This document shows, one piece after another, positions 1 to 13,100 of a stretch of DNA of 64,000 bases (position 1 is the first letter of the stretch; each line of letters opens with the position of its first letter). The stretch is from Lindgomyces ingoldianus. Its lineage: Eukaryota; Ascomycota; Dothideomycetes; Pleosporales; Lindgomycetaceae. The DNA lies in contig NW_022985221.1 in NCBI RefSeq assembly GCF_010093535.1, forward strand, positions 62,001 through 126,000, written 5' to 3'. The translations under genes were made by a program, and so were the position numbers. The notes beneath the pieces are model-generated. The model ran no database searches. It worked only from the letters and a program-made list of their open reading frames with translations, and was not told where the DNA came from.

Positions 1-821
1 CACGCCTTGTCCAGGAGCTTGAGGATCAGCTTAACCAAAATTGGGACCAGCACGAAGCAGCAAACAACCGGCTGTCTGCACTTCAGACAGAGCGTAGCCG
101 CGAGCTTCAAGACGCTATTAACCGCAAAGAAGATATGGAGCGGGAAGTAGAGGAGTCCCGTGTGAAGATTGCTCTTCTAGAGGTAAGCGGCCGACCGCCA
201 ATTTTATGTGCATGCTTGGCTGATCACTCGCAGTCTCAACTCGCAGATGCGAAGCGGAACTCCAACCGTGGGTCTGTCGATCCTCGGGAAGATCTTCACC
301 GGTCGAACTCGAACAATTCGAATCTCCGCAAGAGTACCTCGCACACCTCCCTCCCTTCCCCGCCTCCGGCTATTCCCCTTCCTCCTCTCCCTGGAAGCCC
401 TCCACCTACCACGACAAACGCACCGTCTCCTCCTACCTCTCGTCACCAGAGTAAGGACATAGCGCAGGCACAGCTTGTCGAGGACCAGGAAGCTCGTATC
501 CGAACTATCGAGAAGCATCTCTTCGCTGAGAAACAGCTTACAGCCACCCTTGAAGATGCGTTGACTGATCTTGAGTCTTCCAGCCAGAAGATGAGGACCG
601 ATCTCGACACCTACAAGAAGAAGTGTGCTGGTCTGGAAGAAGAACTAACTGTGATGAGGAAAGAGCGCAGCATGGCGCGACACTCGCTTCAAGCAGTTGA
701 AGAGGAGCGTAACGCCCGTTTACGAGTCGAGGCCGAGCGTGCCCACTTAGAAGCTCGCATGGCCGCACTTAACAACAGCAACAAGAAGAAGAAAAACAAA
801 AGCACGTTGAACTGCTTTTAG
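1..821 (+). CDS. C-terminal part of a coiled-coil protein, probably a kinesin tail (5' end outside window)
   Basis: The reading frame enters from the left edge (codons start at base 3) and stops at TAG 819-821. One phase-0 intron of 51 bases (183-233, GTAAGC...CAG) interrupts it. It happens to be in frame, so an unspliced reading would add 17 residues. The product begins with heptad-rich coiled coil, passes through a Ser/Pro-rich linker with several PPP/PPLPP runs (about bases 345-440), then a second long coiled coil rich in E, R, K and L. It ends in a Lys-rich tail finishing STLNCF. Coiled coil, proline linker, coiled coil and a KKKK...NCF terminus resemble the tail of fungal kinesins. That name is inference, since the motor domain would lie outside the window; another cytoskeletal coiled-coil protein is possible. 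The next gene lies 1.1 kb downstream on the same strand. Confidence 0.8.
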   Translation, partial: RLVQELEDQLNQNWDQHEAANNRLSALQTERSRELQDAINRKEDMEREVEESRVKIALLEVSGRPPILCACLADHSQSQLADAKRNSNRGSVDPREDLHRSNSNNSNLRKSTSHTSLPSPPPAIPLPPLPGSPPPTTTNAPSPPTSRHQSKDIAQAQLVEDQEARIRTIEKHLFAEKQLTATLEDALTDLESSSQKMRTDLDTYKKKCAGLEEELTVMRKERSMARHSLQAVEEERNARLRVEAERAHLEARMAALNNSNKKKKNKSTLNCF

Positions 822-1935
822 TCTTCTTTTCCATACATCCATTCATCATCAGCGCTCCTCACTTTATACCCTGTACATCACCACCTCATCTGCTTTTACC
901 GGCGCTCATGGACGGACGTTACATACCCCGATACAGTTCTTTACATTTTTGCTTCGATGGCACTTCCTTGCTTCTCCTTTTCATTCGAGATGTCGTTATG
1001 TAAACAAACGATTTGCAATGCCCGGCTGGACATATAGGTGGTGGACGTATATGAGGAACACGCCGGGGTCCCAGCCCACACACTTCTCTTCTTCTACATC
1101 CATGCTATTATGTCAGGGTCTATCCCGCCCCCCCTTTTTTAACCTTTACTTATCTTTAACTTCTCCGGGGGCTTAGTGGATCCTTTCTTTTCTTTTCTAT
1201 GGAGGAAAAATTGACTACGCTAAAATATGTGCAAATTGCGAATTTCCGGGGGAGATTTGAATCAACTGTTTGGAACTGGATTCACGAATTCCCATTTGAG
1301 AACCATATGCTTCCATGCATGCATCATTCTGGCTGGGGATGGAAATGGTTGATGACGGGCTTTTGCGATGAGATGAGGGCTTGGGGCTCGCTTTCACCCC
1401 GTTTCTTGTGGTTATTTTGCGGTGCTTTCTTGGTCATTTGTGTGATGGGTGAGTCAGAGGAGAGATGACATAGTCGGGGACACAGTGGACGTCGACCAGT
1501 GATCTATCTTGATCGTAGACGAGCTTATTTGACATACCCCTCTTCTCTTTCTCATTCATATGCGTTCCATTGTTCATTGTGAGTGATGTGTATCTGAAAC
1601 TTTGTGAATGGCCTTTGGTGAAGTGAGGGCTTCCCTATTGATGGCCTCGGTTCGGTTACCCAAATCACTTAAACATGTTTTGCAGGGTAATCAAGAGGAG
1701 CGACTCAGTTGAGCGAGTGAAATCATTCCTATTCATATCTTCACTCAGCTTGAATTAATATATGCCCTTGCTTTCCCATTCACGCTTTATGCTAAACTAG
1801 CCTATGTGGTAAGTAAAATCTATAAGAGTCTGGTATTACTTGTATTGCAACCCTACTTGATGTACTACTTGCCTTGATCTCGCATGAGTGAAGTGAAATA
1901 GTTCCTTACGCTAGTCCAAAATCAGCCTAGCTTCC
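822..1935. other. Intergenic region between coiled-coil gene and F-box gene
   Basis: No supported gene. The first few hundred bases are pyrimidine-rich and probably the 3' UTR of the upstream gene. The short open frames on both strands (for example 1199-1468 +) show no recognisable domain. The last 300 bases are AT-richer and should hold the promoter of the F-box gene. Confidence 0.6.
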
Positions 1936-2854
1936 ATGCCCCCCATCATTCATCCCGAACTCAAGCTCACCTCGAAATCAACCTCTACCATGCCAACCCT
2001 CGATACACTCCCTCCCGAAATCCTCTTCAGCATCCTCTCCTTCTCTTCGCCCTTTAACCCAACCATCGCCCCTAGGCACCCTCTCTACACCATCGCAGCA
2101 ACCAACCATTACCTCCGCTCTATCGTCGAAGAATACGCCAAAGGCCTCCTCAAACAACATGCACACTTCACTCCCAAGAATACATCGAGCCTAATTCACC
2201 GCCGCCAGTGGTTAAAATGGTTGTCCACAATATGTTGGTTCTGTCGCAAGCCGTCAGTGCGAAAAGCCATCCTCGATCCCGCAACAACCTGTTGCATGAA
2301 ATGCGATAGGAAATTTCCTAAAATGGTTAGTCAGCAACTCTCAGGCTCAAAAACGCCCCCACACGACACGTCTAGATATATGGGCTAACAAGTGGTGGCG
2401 GTGGGAACAGACAATGACCAACGCGAGCACGAAGCATGGTCTTAGCAAACTCGACCTGTTCACCCCGAACCCACTGCATCCGAACTTGCCGAGTTTAACC
2501 GTGGGCGTGTATATGTGTATGGGTAGCCATACGGTCATGCTCTCGGAACCAGACGTTCTTGCGAGAAAGAAATATATCTATGATTTACTGGGTACGGCGC
2601 AATCCTCTGATCCTGCGTACTTGAAGCGGAGAGTGAGTGCGCATGAACGCATTATCAAACACATGGATCGGCGTCTGAATTTAGGGCAGTGGGTTAGGAG
2701 AAGGCCCCTTGCGATTGTGGAAGGGGAGGCGATAGCGAAGAGTATGCGGACAGAGGAGTCGAGGGAGAAATATGTAGTCGAGGGTTTGGAGAGGGAGTGG
2801 GCTGCCATGGGGATTAGAGGGGGAAGCGAAGAGAGTGCTATTGAGCTAGACTAA
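1936..2854 (+). CDS. F-box-like protein of a Pezizomycotina-specific family with Cys-pair motif
   Basis: Two exons, 1936-2325 and 2411-2854, give 277 residues. The intron (2326-2410, GTTAG...CAG) has a branch site GCTAAC at 2384-2389. A nearer AAG at 2392 is also in frame but lies too close to the branch. Choosing CAG 2410 gives the continuous stretch PKM-TMTNAS, which is how this family usually reads. An F-box-like start (LPPEILFSIL, about residues 25-34) is followed by a CxxC (C100/C103) and a CCxxC (C119-C123), possibly a small zinc site. A conserved-looking segment LFTPNPLHPNLP opens the second exon. F-box proteins are usually substrate receptors of SCF ubiquitin ligases. That role is inferred; the F-box here is short and degenerate. 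ATG 1936 is the first in frame; a second Met follows 18 codons on. Confidence 0.82.
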
Positions 2855-4705
2855 GGGGGTAGTAATGGTTGGATGGATGATGATGGGATGTAGGTGATAA
2901 CACAGGCGTTCTAACCGCTAGAATCACGGATGCAGGACACCCTCTATTTCGAAATTCCATAGCTGCGAGGTGGACTCCGGCCTTGTCTATTAGGTGTTAA
3001 AAGGCTTCATAGTTGATCACAAGGGAGGTTCCCCGTCCTTTTAGTGCTCAGCCTTTAGTTTCATTTCAATTTCGTGCTGTACATCCCCCACCCTGACGAC
3101 ACAAGTCCAAAATGCTTCTCTCCATCAACATTGACGGTGTCCATGGTCCATGTTCTACTTTCCAATCCCAATTTCGCCGTCATTGACGCTATCAGCTTTG
3201 CATTATTAGATTAGGCCCTGATCTCTTCACTTTTTACAAGGGATTGTTGCTATCTCTCACGGGCCTGACACGGAAGAATGGCTGTGCAAAGTATGCGTAA
3301 TTTCCTACTAAAATCCAGCACAAACTCAGATTCTTGCCTCACACACCCAGGCTATTTCACATTTGTGTAGAGAACGACTCGCATTCAATCTAGCCTACTG
3401 CTTAACTAACTAACCATCCGTCGGAAGAAGTACACACCTACATTACCACTGTCTCTCTACAAGGCAGCAAAAGAATGACCCTCCCATCACCCCAACAAAA
3501 CTTCCTTCATAAAAGAAAGACAAAGTAAAAAAAACAAAAAACTCTGCGCTGAATGCACCATTACGCTGAACTGAAAGTGACTTTTTGCCGCGAGGCGCTT
3601 GTCTTTGGTATAGTATAGTTATGAATTCTTCGATTGATATCCCGTAAAATGCCGATCAAAATGCTGATCAATCTTAAGATATGGAGGATATTTCGCAAAT
3701 TGATATAATGATTGATGTTCGTGGTGCAACGATGGTGCGTTGGGTTTGATTGAAGTTCGTTGGTTGGGGAGTACTCGATCGTTCGATTAAAGGAAAGGCG
3801 GTAGGGGTGAATATACGAGATCGAGGGCGCGCTGGCTTTCGACTGCAGGAGCAGGTGGTGAGGGACGGAAGCACCTTGCAGACGAAAACCAAGCTAACGA
3901 GCGAATGACGGACGGGTGCCACACAAGGAAACGCAAGGACGAAAAAGAGTGAAGCGCAAGAATGTACATTTATATCGAAGCCAAGTCATCGTCGTTGTCC
4001 CTCTCTTCCCATTCCCGGCGTGCGTGCCTCTCCCTTCCCCTAAGCTCGTCATCACATCATTCCATCCTCTCCCCTTCCACCGCTCACACATACATCTGAT
4101 CTTCCTCATCCACCCTGCGAAAGACTAGACCTTCAGCTCTTATCCCCAAACCACCATATGCAAAAGCTTATGCATCTCCAGAAATGGTATCTCACACAAA
4201 AACATAAACACAGAAATGCCAAAGACAAATGTTTGACGAACAACAAACAGTATAAAAAGCCCAAAGCCCATAGCACACTTGCTTGCAATTAAACCCTCGC
4301 TCGTCCTCCAGCTCGCATCACTCGGCTTAGCCCAAACCACTCGAGCTATCCGACATGACAGAACTAGAGGACTCGAGGATATGAGAATCAGAGGAAGAAG
4401 GGTATCGACAATCCCGCCGTGAAGCTTTCCCCATGTTGATGAATTCGCGGTCCGGAAAAAAGCTCCCCCGACTATTTGATGATGCTGACTGACTCGCTTG
4501 CTAAATGATACGTAAAATGATGAACCAATGCTACGCTTGAAACAATGATGATGACAACGGGTTCGATATGAAGGATGGCGGCGAATGGTAATGGTCGTTA
4601 GGATCGTCTCAGTGGATATATAGAACAATCAGGCGCGCTTTGAGGAGAAGAGAGTGAGATAGGGAAAGCTAGAGAAAATAGGCAGGAAAGCAGGGATGAG
4701 GATTC
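2855..4705. other. Intergenic region with convergent 3' UTRs
   Basis: The F-box gene (+) and the WD40 gene (-) converge here, so both ends are likely 3' UTR. I see no tRNA, no repeat and no credible coding sequence. A 163-codon stop-free run on the minus strand (4140-4628) opens with TTG, lacks an early ATG and is best read as 3' UTR of the WD40 gene. Confidence 0.6.
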
Positions 4706-7700
4706 CTAGATCATGGAATTCTCAACAGGTTGGTACACGCCCTGCTGTAACATTTGTGGTGGCATGTTGGCTCGGACTTCCTTCGGGTGCCGGTATCCCT
4801 GGAATTGCTGGTTCTTGGAAACCTCAGCATCAGGTGAAACAACTTGCTCCATTGGCTGAGGGGGCGGAGGGGGCGGTGGAGGCAACTGTTGAAACATATT
4901 GTTGCCTTCGTGGGGTGATCTTGCGCCTGCGCCACGCGGGAAGGAGAACTCTGGCACACTTTCGTATGGGGAGATGTCATTACGCATAGGGGGAGATTTG
5001 TTCCGAGAGCGACTGGTACTACGCATCCTCTCCGTAACTCGCTTGAACGTCATCCCGAGATTCTCGCTCACACTTCCACGACCACGGCGGTGTCCATGGA
5101 CACTGGGTGGAGGGCTCGTCGTGGGTCCACCGATGGGCGAAACCGAGTCTTGAGGCTTCTCGCTTGAGTCCTCGTCAATGGCAATGTTAATGACCCCGAG
5201 ACTACTCTTAGGGCTATGATTGAAGAGCGGTGGCGGAGGCGGTGGCGGTGGACCAGCGAGATGCTGAAGCTCAGCGAGTAGCGGAGGTGCGGAGAGGTCT
5301 TGCTCGAGAATGACGACCTGATTCTCATGGATAGTTTCATCAATGCTGGCGGTGATAGGAGGAGGGCTGACACGCTTGTAGTTCGGTGGAGCGGAGAGAT
5401 CGGGCGAAGTGTTCATCCTTGCATGTCCTCGGTTACTTAACGAGCCACGCCTGCCTTGAGATGGTTGTGATGTGATGGGCGAAGTTCGCTGCATATTGGC
5501 AGGGAAAATGTCTTCAGGAGGAGCCGACGCGGCTCGAGCTAGGCCTACAGGTTGACCAAACGTGGTTGATGGAAGCAAGGGGCCCAGGTCATCCTGGGTG
5601 CTTTCTTGTGTATTGTCAGGAACACAACCAATGTGGTGGTCTGGGATTGTTGGTACAGCCGGAATGCCCTCACGCTCGTTAGGATCTGTGCTCATGTAAC
5701 GGGGGTGGCGCATTGCTCGAGGAGTAGCAGGCAGTCCGATCGGCACCGAAGACGTCGAAGTAGGTCCAATGGGAACCTTGTTAGTCGGTGAGTATTTCTT
5801 CGAGATTTCAGGGTCAGCTGTTTGGCTTCGCGTGATTGGATCTCGGTATGACGGCATTGTGCTGAAGAAGTCTGGTCCATCAGTATGGGAACGTTCGACT
5901 GGGATTGGGCGTTGGGCGAGCTCTCCAGGGTGTGGAATGATGGGAGCAGACGGGCGTCGAGCAAGAGACAAGCGCCTTTCTTCGAGCTCCTTGGCTGCGA
6001 GTTCCCTCCTTGACATCGTCATTGGTCGTGAGAATTGTCCTGAGCGACCGGACATGTTAGAATGCCGAGATTGGGGCCGACTTTCCGGCATTGATTCCTG
6101 AGCTCTCTCTGGTGATAATTCTCGCAAAGTAGCACGAGAGCGGCTTGATTCACGGAGCCCTGCCGAGGCCTTTCGGCTCATGGAGCGGTCTCGGGGAAGG
6201 AGTCGGTCGGGAGATGTCTCCCGGCGAGTGCTTGGAGCGCGTTCACCTGGTCGACGGCTGGTGCTGCGTTGACGGGGACGAACAGGCGAGAAGTCCTCTT
6301 TAGCTTCAGTCTCCTCTCGGAACATTTGATGAGGAGACTCTGGCGAGCGTAAAGCAGAGCCATCACCGCGGTTTGCACTACGGCCCCGATCGTCAGGAGC
6401 CCGTCGGCTTGACGCACGGCTGGTTGCTCTGCTCGAAGCGCGTGGACGAGCCTCAGGGGACTCCGTACGACGCGCCACCTTGGACGAAGACCTTGGCTTG
6501 CTTAAACCTGTCCTCGCTCTACTTCTATGAGTGCGACTGCTCGCAACAGATTCAGTTGCAATGGGGGACGTAACGCCAACCTTATAGTACCTTTCGTCAT
6601 CGAAGCTTTCAGTGTTGGTGCCCGCTTCCTTTCTAGTCCGTTGGTAAATCCCCGCATCTTCAGGCGACATGGGCACAGGGGATGAGGGAGATCGCTTCGC
6701 TGGACGGATGTAGCGAACACCAGATCGGCCGCGGGATTCGGACGCATCGCGGTTGCGACTACGGGCTCGTTCGGTTCGGCTGCTTGGACGAGGCTCAGTA
6801 CGAGAGCTAGGACGGGGTTCGGCACGAGAGCCAGGCCTTGTCTCTGTCCTAGAATCGGCGCGCTGGCGGGCATAGAAGTTGGCTTCTTCTAGACTGCTGA
6901 TGTACTGGTCGATGCTACGAGCCTTGGCACTCTTAACACTTGCGCCCGTCAATGGTGGACTAAGGTTAGTGGAAAAGCCAGTACCAGGGCCGTGTTCGAC
7001 GACTTTGTCTTGCATCTCAAGGTGAAGGCCGTCAGGCTTCCGGCTGCGTGAGCTATTTCGGGACTCGGACTCCTTTTCCTTTAGGGTCTCAAATACTCCA
7101 GCGGCAGGCGAGGGTAAGTGATCCTTAGCTTTGTGAGGATCGTAGGTTGCAGGAGTGAGGATGAACTCTTGCTGAGCTCCCGTTGAAGATGCTCTGCGGG
7201 TAGAGAAAGGCAACGTCTCCGCTTCGCGTCCAACATTATCAATAGCAGTCCTAGGAATCGAATCGCCACGGTGACCACGGTCTGGAACGAGGTAACTCGC
7301 AAGATTTGCGTTATTCGTCGTCGATCGGTCGGCATCGGAACGTGATGGATATCGCTTCCTCTGATACGATCCTGGAGTGGCTGTTCTGGCAGAAGAAGGT
7401 TCACGAGAAGGGTCGCGTGCAGTTCTAGCGCTCGCTGTAAGCCACGGGCTCCTGCCTACCGCTGGGCTGATGGCAGATTCGGCGATAGGGGTGACACCAA
7501 GATTCATCGGGGTTTGCTCGTCGTCTTCTGGAACCATCTGCTTCGGCTTTGGCCCTGCTCCGAAGTCGGTTACAAGCTTGAGGGCGGACATCTTCGCAGT
7601 GATCCGGCTGTGACCGGCCGATGGAGGAGACAGAGGTGGACTCAGCTGAGAACCAAGCAGATGTTGCTTCTGTGCGGAGAATACGGCATCTTGAGCACGT

Positions 7701-10110
7701 GGAGAGAACCACGGCTCAGACGATTCTAGTCCAGTGCAGGAGAAACAGCGCACAGCTAGCTCGGGCTTACCGTATGAAACAGCCACCTCACCCCATTTAC
7801 GGACTAGGAACGACTGTCTTCCCCAGTCCGTAGGGAGAAGGAGACAAGTAAGGAGAATGGCCTCCATGTAATATTTCCGGGAAACGTATACTTCAATCGC
7901 ATCGTTGTGCTCACCAAGACCGAGTAGAATGGCGACTGCCGGATGGATGTCACCCTTTTCGAGAAGGCGTTGAACAAAGGCTTCGCCCACCTTTTTCTGA
8001 GAGTCCGCACCCATGCCGCTTAGAGCGAGCAACATCCAGTCGGATGAAGTCATGGATTCGGCGCCTACCATCGAGGCCATCAGGTCAGCACCTAGGTCAC
8101 CAAGCCACTTTGACAGAAGCACGGCTGCGGCAGAGCCTGGAGGATGTCGTGCAACTAGAGGAGTTAGTAATATTTCGTCACTATATCAGGGGTAAACCTA
8201 CGCTCATCCCTTATTAGATCCTCAATGTCGTTATCCCAACCAAACACGACGCTAAGCATTTGCGCTCGTAGATCATCCGGGGTTCGTTCTTGACCAAGGT
8301 GTGGTGTTCGGAATGGCACATCGCTGAGTCTAGCTTTAGTAAAAGGAAAGAGATCCATGTTCTTCGTGCGATGGGATTCGTCGGGACTTCGCAAAACTTC
8401 TTTTCTTAGAGCTGAGGAGCCATAGCGCGAAGAGGCAGCTGATGACGTGGATCGAATTGAGATACTCTCTCTCGAAGTTCCCATAAACGAAGACGTGCCA
8501 GATGAGAACACAGTTCCTCCAGAGCTCTTTGTCGACCTGCTCCCCTGGGTTGAGGGCTTGTCATATCGATACCTTGGCCCACGTGAGCCTCCTGAAGACC
8601 TCGAGCTTTGCGAGCCACGACTTGATACAGGACTCAGGGGGCCAACACGGTCTCGTCGCTCTTCCTCTAACTGGTCCATCTCTTGTGCAATTTTCTGAAG
8701 TGGCGACATGACAGCGCCTTCACCTTCACTACTTTCAGATTCAATCAACATCAGCGGCGCCGACTTGGTATGCTGGTGCACAGTCATGGGGGTCTCAGAC
8801 TTCTTCTTCTTCTCATCTAGAGAGTTAGGGGGCGATGGTGGAGTGTTAGCAGGAGGATGCTGCACGTTTGCCACCATGGTAGGCGTGCCATTAGGGTTTA
8901 GGTCATACTGCTGGACGGTGTAGTTGCGCCCCATGGTAAACAAGGTGGCAGTAGGGCCATAGTTGGTGATAGCGGCAACTCCTTCAATCGTCGGCACACT
9001 ATCATACGTTACCCGCTTGGTGCGAACATCCCATGAGCATGTTTGACTATTGGCGAAGTGCTAGTCAGCAAGTGTTGGATGTTAAGCGCCGGGAATCCGA
9101 AAATGGATAGACCCATGCAGGGAAGATAAGGATTGAAGAATCTAGAAGACGTACCCCTCCGTGTATTGGATGATTCGCCCATTCTTGGACCATGCAAACC
9201 AGCACGGTCCAGGCTCTCTTTGCTCCGACTTGTTAAGGATCCGTATCACACATGGTGAATCTGCTCCGTGCGATACCTTTGGAACACTCCACACCCTCAG
9301 ATCCCCGTCGGAGGTTTGAGCGGCTAACATCTCCGACTTCTGCTTTGACGACGATCCGTGCCAAGCCAGTCCCGCGATAGGGGAAGGGGCTCTTGGTGTT
9401 GTAAGTGTATGCAGAATGGTAAATGAAGGCTGGAGTGTTGCAATTAATATGGAGCCATTGAGATATCTGAATATAGTTAGCGCAAGAATTATCACTCGAG
9501 AAGATGATAATTACCCGATTGCAAAAGTCCTGCAGTCTGCGGCGGGAGCCAATGCAGTAATTGGATCAAATATTGTCCTCGCAGAGAGATGCTCAGATGT
9601 GGAGGGCTCAAACAGTATGATGTTGCCCTGTGCATTGCCTATTTCGGATATTAGCGATCGTATGCCCGCGCAACGGAGATTTAAAATTTCTTTACCAAAA
9701 GCAACATTCCCATTCCTCATCCAAGATGCGATACGAATTTGCTCGTAGGAAGCAAATCGAGCCACTTCATCGCCTGTGAGCAGGTCCCACACAATCGCCG
9801 TGCTCCCTGCATCATAGCTCACAACCAGCCGGCCCGCACCCTTCTCGCTGACATTGTCTACGGAAAGCCAGGAAACGTCCTCCCGGTGGCGATTGAAGCG
9901 GCGCTCGATTGCCAAAGTGTCATGGTGGAGGCACAGAATGACGTTCCGCTGGGCGTAGAGTAGAAAGGACGCGGTGGCGGCACATGGCTCGAATGCGAAT
10001 TCGTCGCTGCCCGGAGTGATGCTTGGAGTTGGTGGCTTTAACTTGCTGTCTGATCGTACTGACGAGCTTCTCGAATTCGATCGCTGTCTGCTCAATTGTC
10101 CGGTCGACAT
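4706..10110 (-). CDS. Large WD40-propeller / alpha-solenoid scaffold protein with long disordered Ser-Arg-Pro tail
   Basis: Five exons on the minus strand: 10110-9696, 9638-9515, 9466-9155, 9046-8202 and 8154-4706 (1714 residues). The introns are 57, 48, 108 and 47 bases. The first is in frame, so it would be missed without splicing. The start is ATG at 10110; the frame is open further up but only with GTG. The N-terminal 330 residues carry WD40-like blades (AIVWDLLTG, LRVWSVPK, CSWDVRT). A Ser-rich linker follows, then a helical block with TPR/solenoid character (LLEKGDIHPAVAILLGLGEH, then a HNDAIEVYV-type repeat) around residues 590-720. The remaining thousand residues are low complexity: RTEPRPSS-type tandem repeats, many RS dipeptides, and two poly-proline runs near the C-terminus. 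The layout recalls trafficking-coat or scaffold proteins. Function unknown; homologues in some fungi carry the uninformative name gastric mucin-like. Confidence 0.85.
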
Positions 10111-13100
10111 AGCGCACGAGTCTGTGAGGGTGGTTCGGCAGTCAGTTGGCGGAATCCACAACACGCATAACGGGGGAAGGGCTATCGATTAAGGCTGAGG
10201 AATAATCAGGGGCAGAGATCGATAATCAGACTTGAAACCGAGAGAATGTCCGGAGAATTGACTTACTGCAACGTGCGCGCTAAAGGGCAGAGCAGCAGTG
10301 AGGTAACGCAAGCTCCAGGGCGTCTGGAAGGCGGTATAGCTTTCAGCCCCGCCCTGGCTTACTGGGGTTTGAAGTGTGCAGCAGATCGGACTGCATGCGC
10401 CCGCTGAGGAGATTGTGCTCACGAACAGGTACAAGCAGAGACAACGTGCAGCGTGAAGCAGGGAGAATGGCAGCAAAGACAGTGAGAATGAAAGAGAAAA
10501 GCAGCAGAAGCGCGGGCGGAGAGGAGAGGTGAGTGTGGTGGGCAGCTCGGGCCTATCAGGCGCCGGCGCTTAAGAAGGGTCAAAGTGCAGGACCGATTGA
10601 TATTGCTCAGAATAGGACTCTGAACCCTCGAGCCAGCGAGCAGAGTTAACGAGGTCCATAACCGGGGACAGTGAGGCGTCTAACGGCTGGGGTTCGTGGA
10701 CGGCCATTTGCTGTCGCGAGCAGGCCAAGTGTGAAGCTTGTCGATGGACATCGGGGGACTCGAGCGAACTAGCAGAGCCCAGCAGAGCCATGCGCTGCGG
10801 TGCGCCCTAATCCGTCCAGACAAAGCGATGCTGGCCGCCAAGCTGGCCGCCATCGAGTGACACGACGCGTAGTTGGCTGGGTTTCGCGCCGTAGAAACCA
10901 CGGTGCCTGCATGGTGATGGGCGCACAGCGAGAGGGAACACAGGAACGAGCAGTGGTTGAAGAGGACTCCTGGGCAGGCCAGCAGATGGCGTATCTGATT
11001 GGATCGTGGACGTGTGACGGAGGCAAGCCAAATCACACACACAGTCCTATCATGATGCGCAGGACGCCTGGTACGGCCCGCAAGTGTGAATGGCTTCCAG
11101 GATCAAGCCTGCCACCCCCACCACCAAAGCGGACTGGTGGACGGGCGAGCGCCGGACCGCATATATCAGACTCAGTCTGCGCTGCTCCAACCGACGATAT
11201 TTTTGCTTCAAAGTCTTCCGACAATTGCGCGATTGCGGTCGCTTTGCAATAAGGGCCCCGGAACCCAAGATTACAGTCCGTTGGGGGCTTGTTGGGTGGC
11301 GGCGGAGCCGTGGAGCCTTCGCGCTGAGAGCAGACCCGTGATGCCTCCTCTCCCCTCCCTTCCACTCCGCTGGCAGCACCTCGCAGCACGCTCGGGACGG
11401 CTCTATCGCGTCGTGCCACACAGATCGCGGTGCCTGATCACAGCCCGGACATTGCAGCAGTCCACTGAGCGTCGAGAGTCGACAGCGCGCCCAGTCCGAG
11501 CCGACCAGCAGCAACAATTGCAACCTGTGCCGGACGAAAGAGACATTGCGCATGACGTGGGAATCCCATCGAGCGGGCGTCCCGAACCTGACGCTGCACC
11601 CAAGTGTCCACCATTTCTCCAGGAACCCCGCCGGTTGAAGGAAGTACGTACTCCCTAAGCGGACATGGTTCGTTTGAGATACATAAATACACGCTGCATG
11701 TCCCGTTTCTCAAACAAGCTCAAGAGGGGAGAGCATGGCCGACCGTCTCCGCGCATTGCCGTGCGCCTCGCCGTCTTCCCTCCCGTGTGACTTACAGCAG
11801 TCCAAGCTTCGTCGATCCGCGAGGGAGCTCTGTTGCTCTGTGCTGATACGATGCCTGCCCATAACAGCCGCGCTGACCCTCATATTAAACCCAAATGTTG
11901 TCGTCCCTGGTTGACGCCCCATAGACAGGATTGAAGCATAAAGAACCAATTTGGCCCAGCGTTGGCATTGGCAATGGGCTCTTATCGTGCTGTCTACTCT
12001 GCAGCCCCAACGCACTCACTAGGAAGCATTAGATCCAGGCATGAGTATCACACAATTTGTTTTTAACTTCAGCGAAACCAACCTCAATGCTGTGCTGGTG
12101 CTGCTTGCTTCCATGACTTGATCAATGTTAAGCGCCCGCACTAATTCTTCATCCCTGCTGCACTTCACACTCACCAGCCCCTCCCATTCTTTCCTGCCCC
12201 TCATCCATCCCAATCCAATCCCACCCCATTGCACCCCACGCGCTGCTCCACGCCTCCACTCACCGCCGCCGGGACTCTGGATGCGATGTTGTAAAATGCA
12301 ACGGCAGCGTCCCCTCTTCAACCCCCTCACAAAAGCTTCCAGAACGCTTCTGCTTTTCAATTCGAGACACGCCTTATCACCCCCTCCTTGCATCAGGCTT
12401 TGTGATACGGGCTCTGCAGCAGGTGTTGCCGGAAGAGTAACCGCAAAGGTACTCCATTACCTCCCTCGGTTCCAGCGGGTTACCGATTCCGGGCATGTGA
12501 TGGCCTATATTAAGGAATGAAGCATGGGGGATTACTATTTAGTATTTTGTTGGGTTGAGTTTTTCATGCCATGATTTGAAGAGAAATGAAGGCTGTTGTG
12601 ATAGGCGCTGAAGACGCCTCGAACTTAGATGTGTAACCTTAGAATACGTAGTCAGGTGCGTAAGCTGGTTGGGTGAGGGGTGATTTTAGATCTGTTGGTC
12701 CAGAGGATTTCAGGTGAGAGAGATCGGAAAATAGTATCGAGGGGGTGCTGGCTGACAGTGTCGAGCAGGCCAAGGTGGCACAATCGAGCGGAGTCAGATG
12801 AACATGTTCGATTCAGCTCGGGGCTGGTGATCGAAGTGAGACTTTGTCGCAGACTCGAGGATTCGCGGACTCGTCTGGAGGACTCGAAGCCTCATTCTAG
12901 TCTATCACCAGACAGCCGCGCGAAGCTTCAGGCATCAACATAGCCAGAGCAAGATAGGCAGACATCTCGTTCTCAACAAGACGCTAGGTGTGATAAGGTG
13001 TGACGAGGCTATTTAGTTATTATTCCTTTTGTTCAGACCGTTCACCGCAGATGCGAAAGCGAAAGCAAGTGTCAAGGACAAAATATTGATATTCACTGGG

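Noticed and set aside
4140..4628. 162-codon minus-strand open frame below the WD40 gene
   Set aside because: It opens with TTG and the first ATG lies far inside; no domain is recognisable; the position fits the 3' UTR of the WD40 gene.
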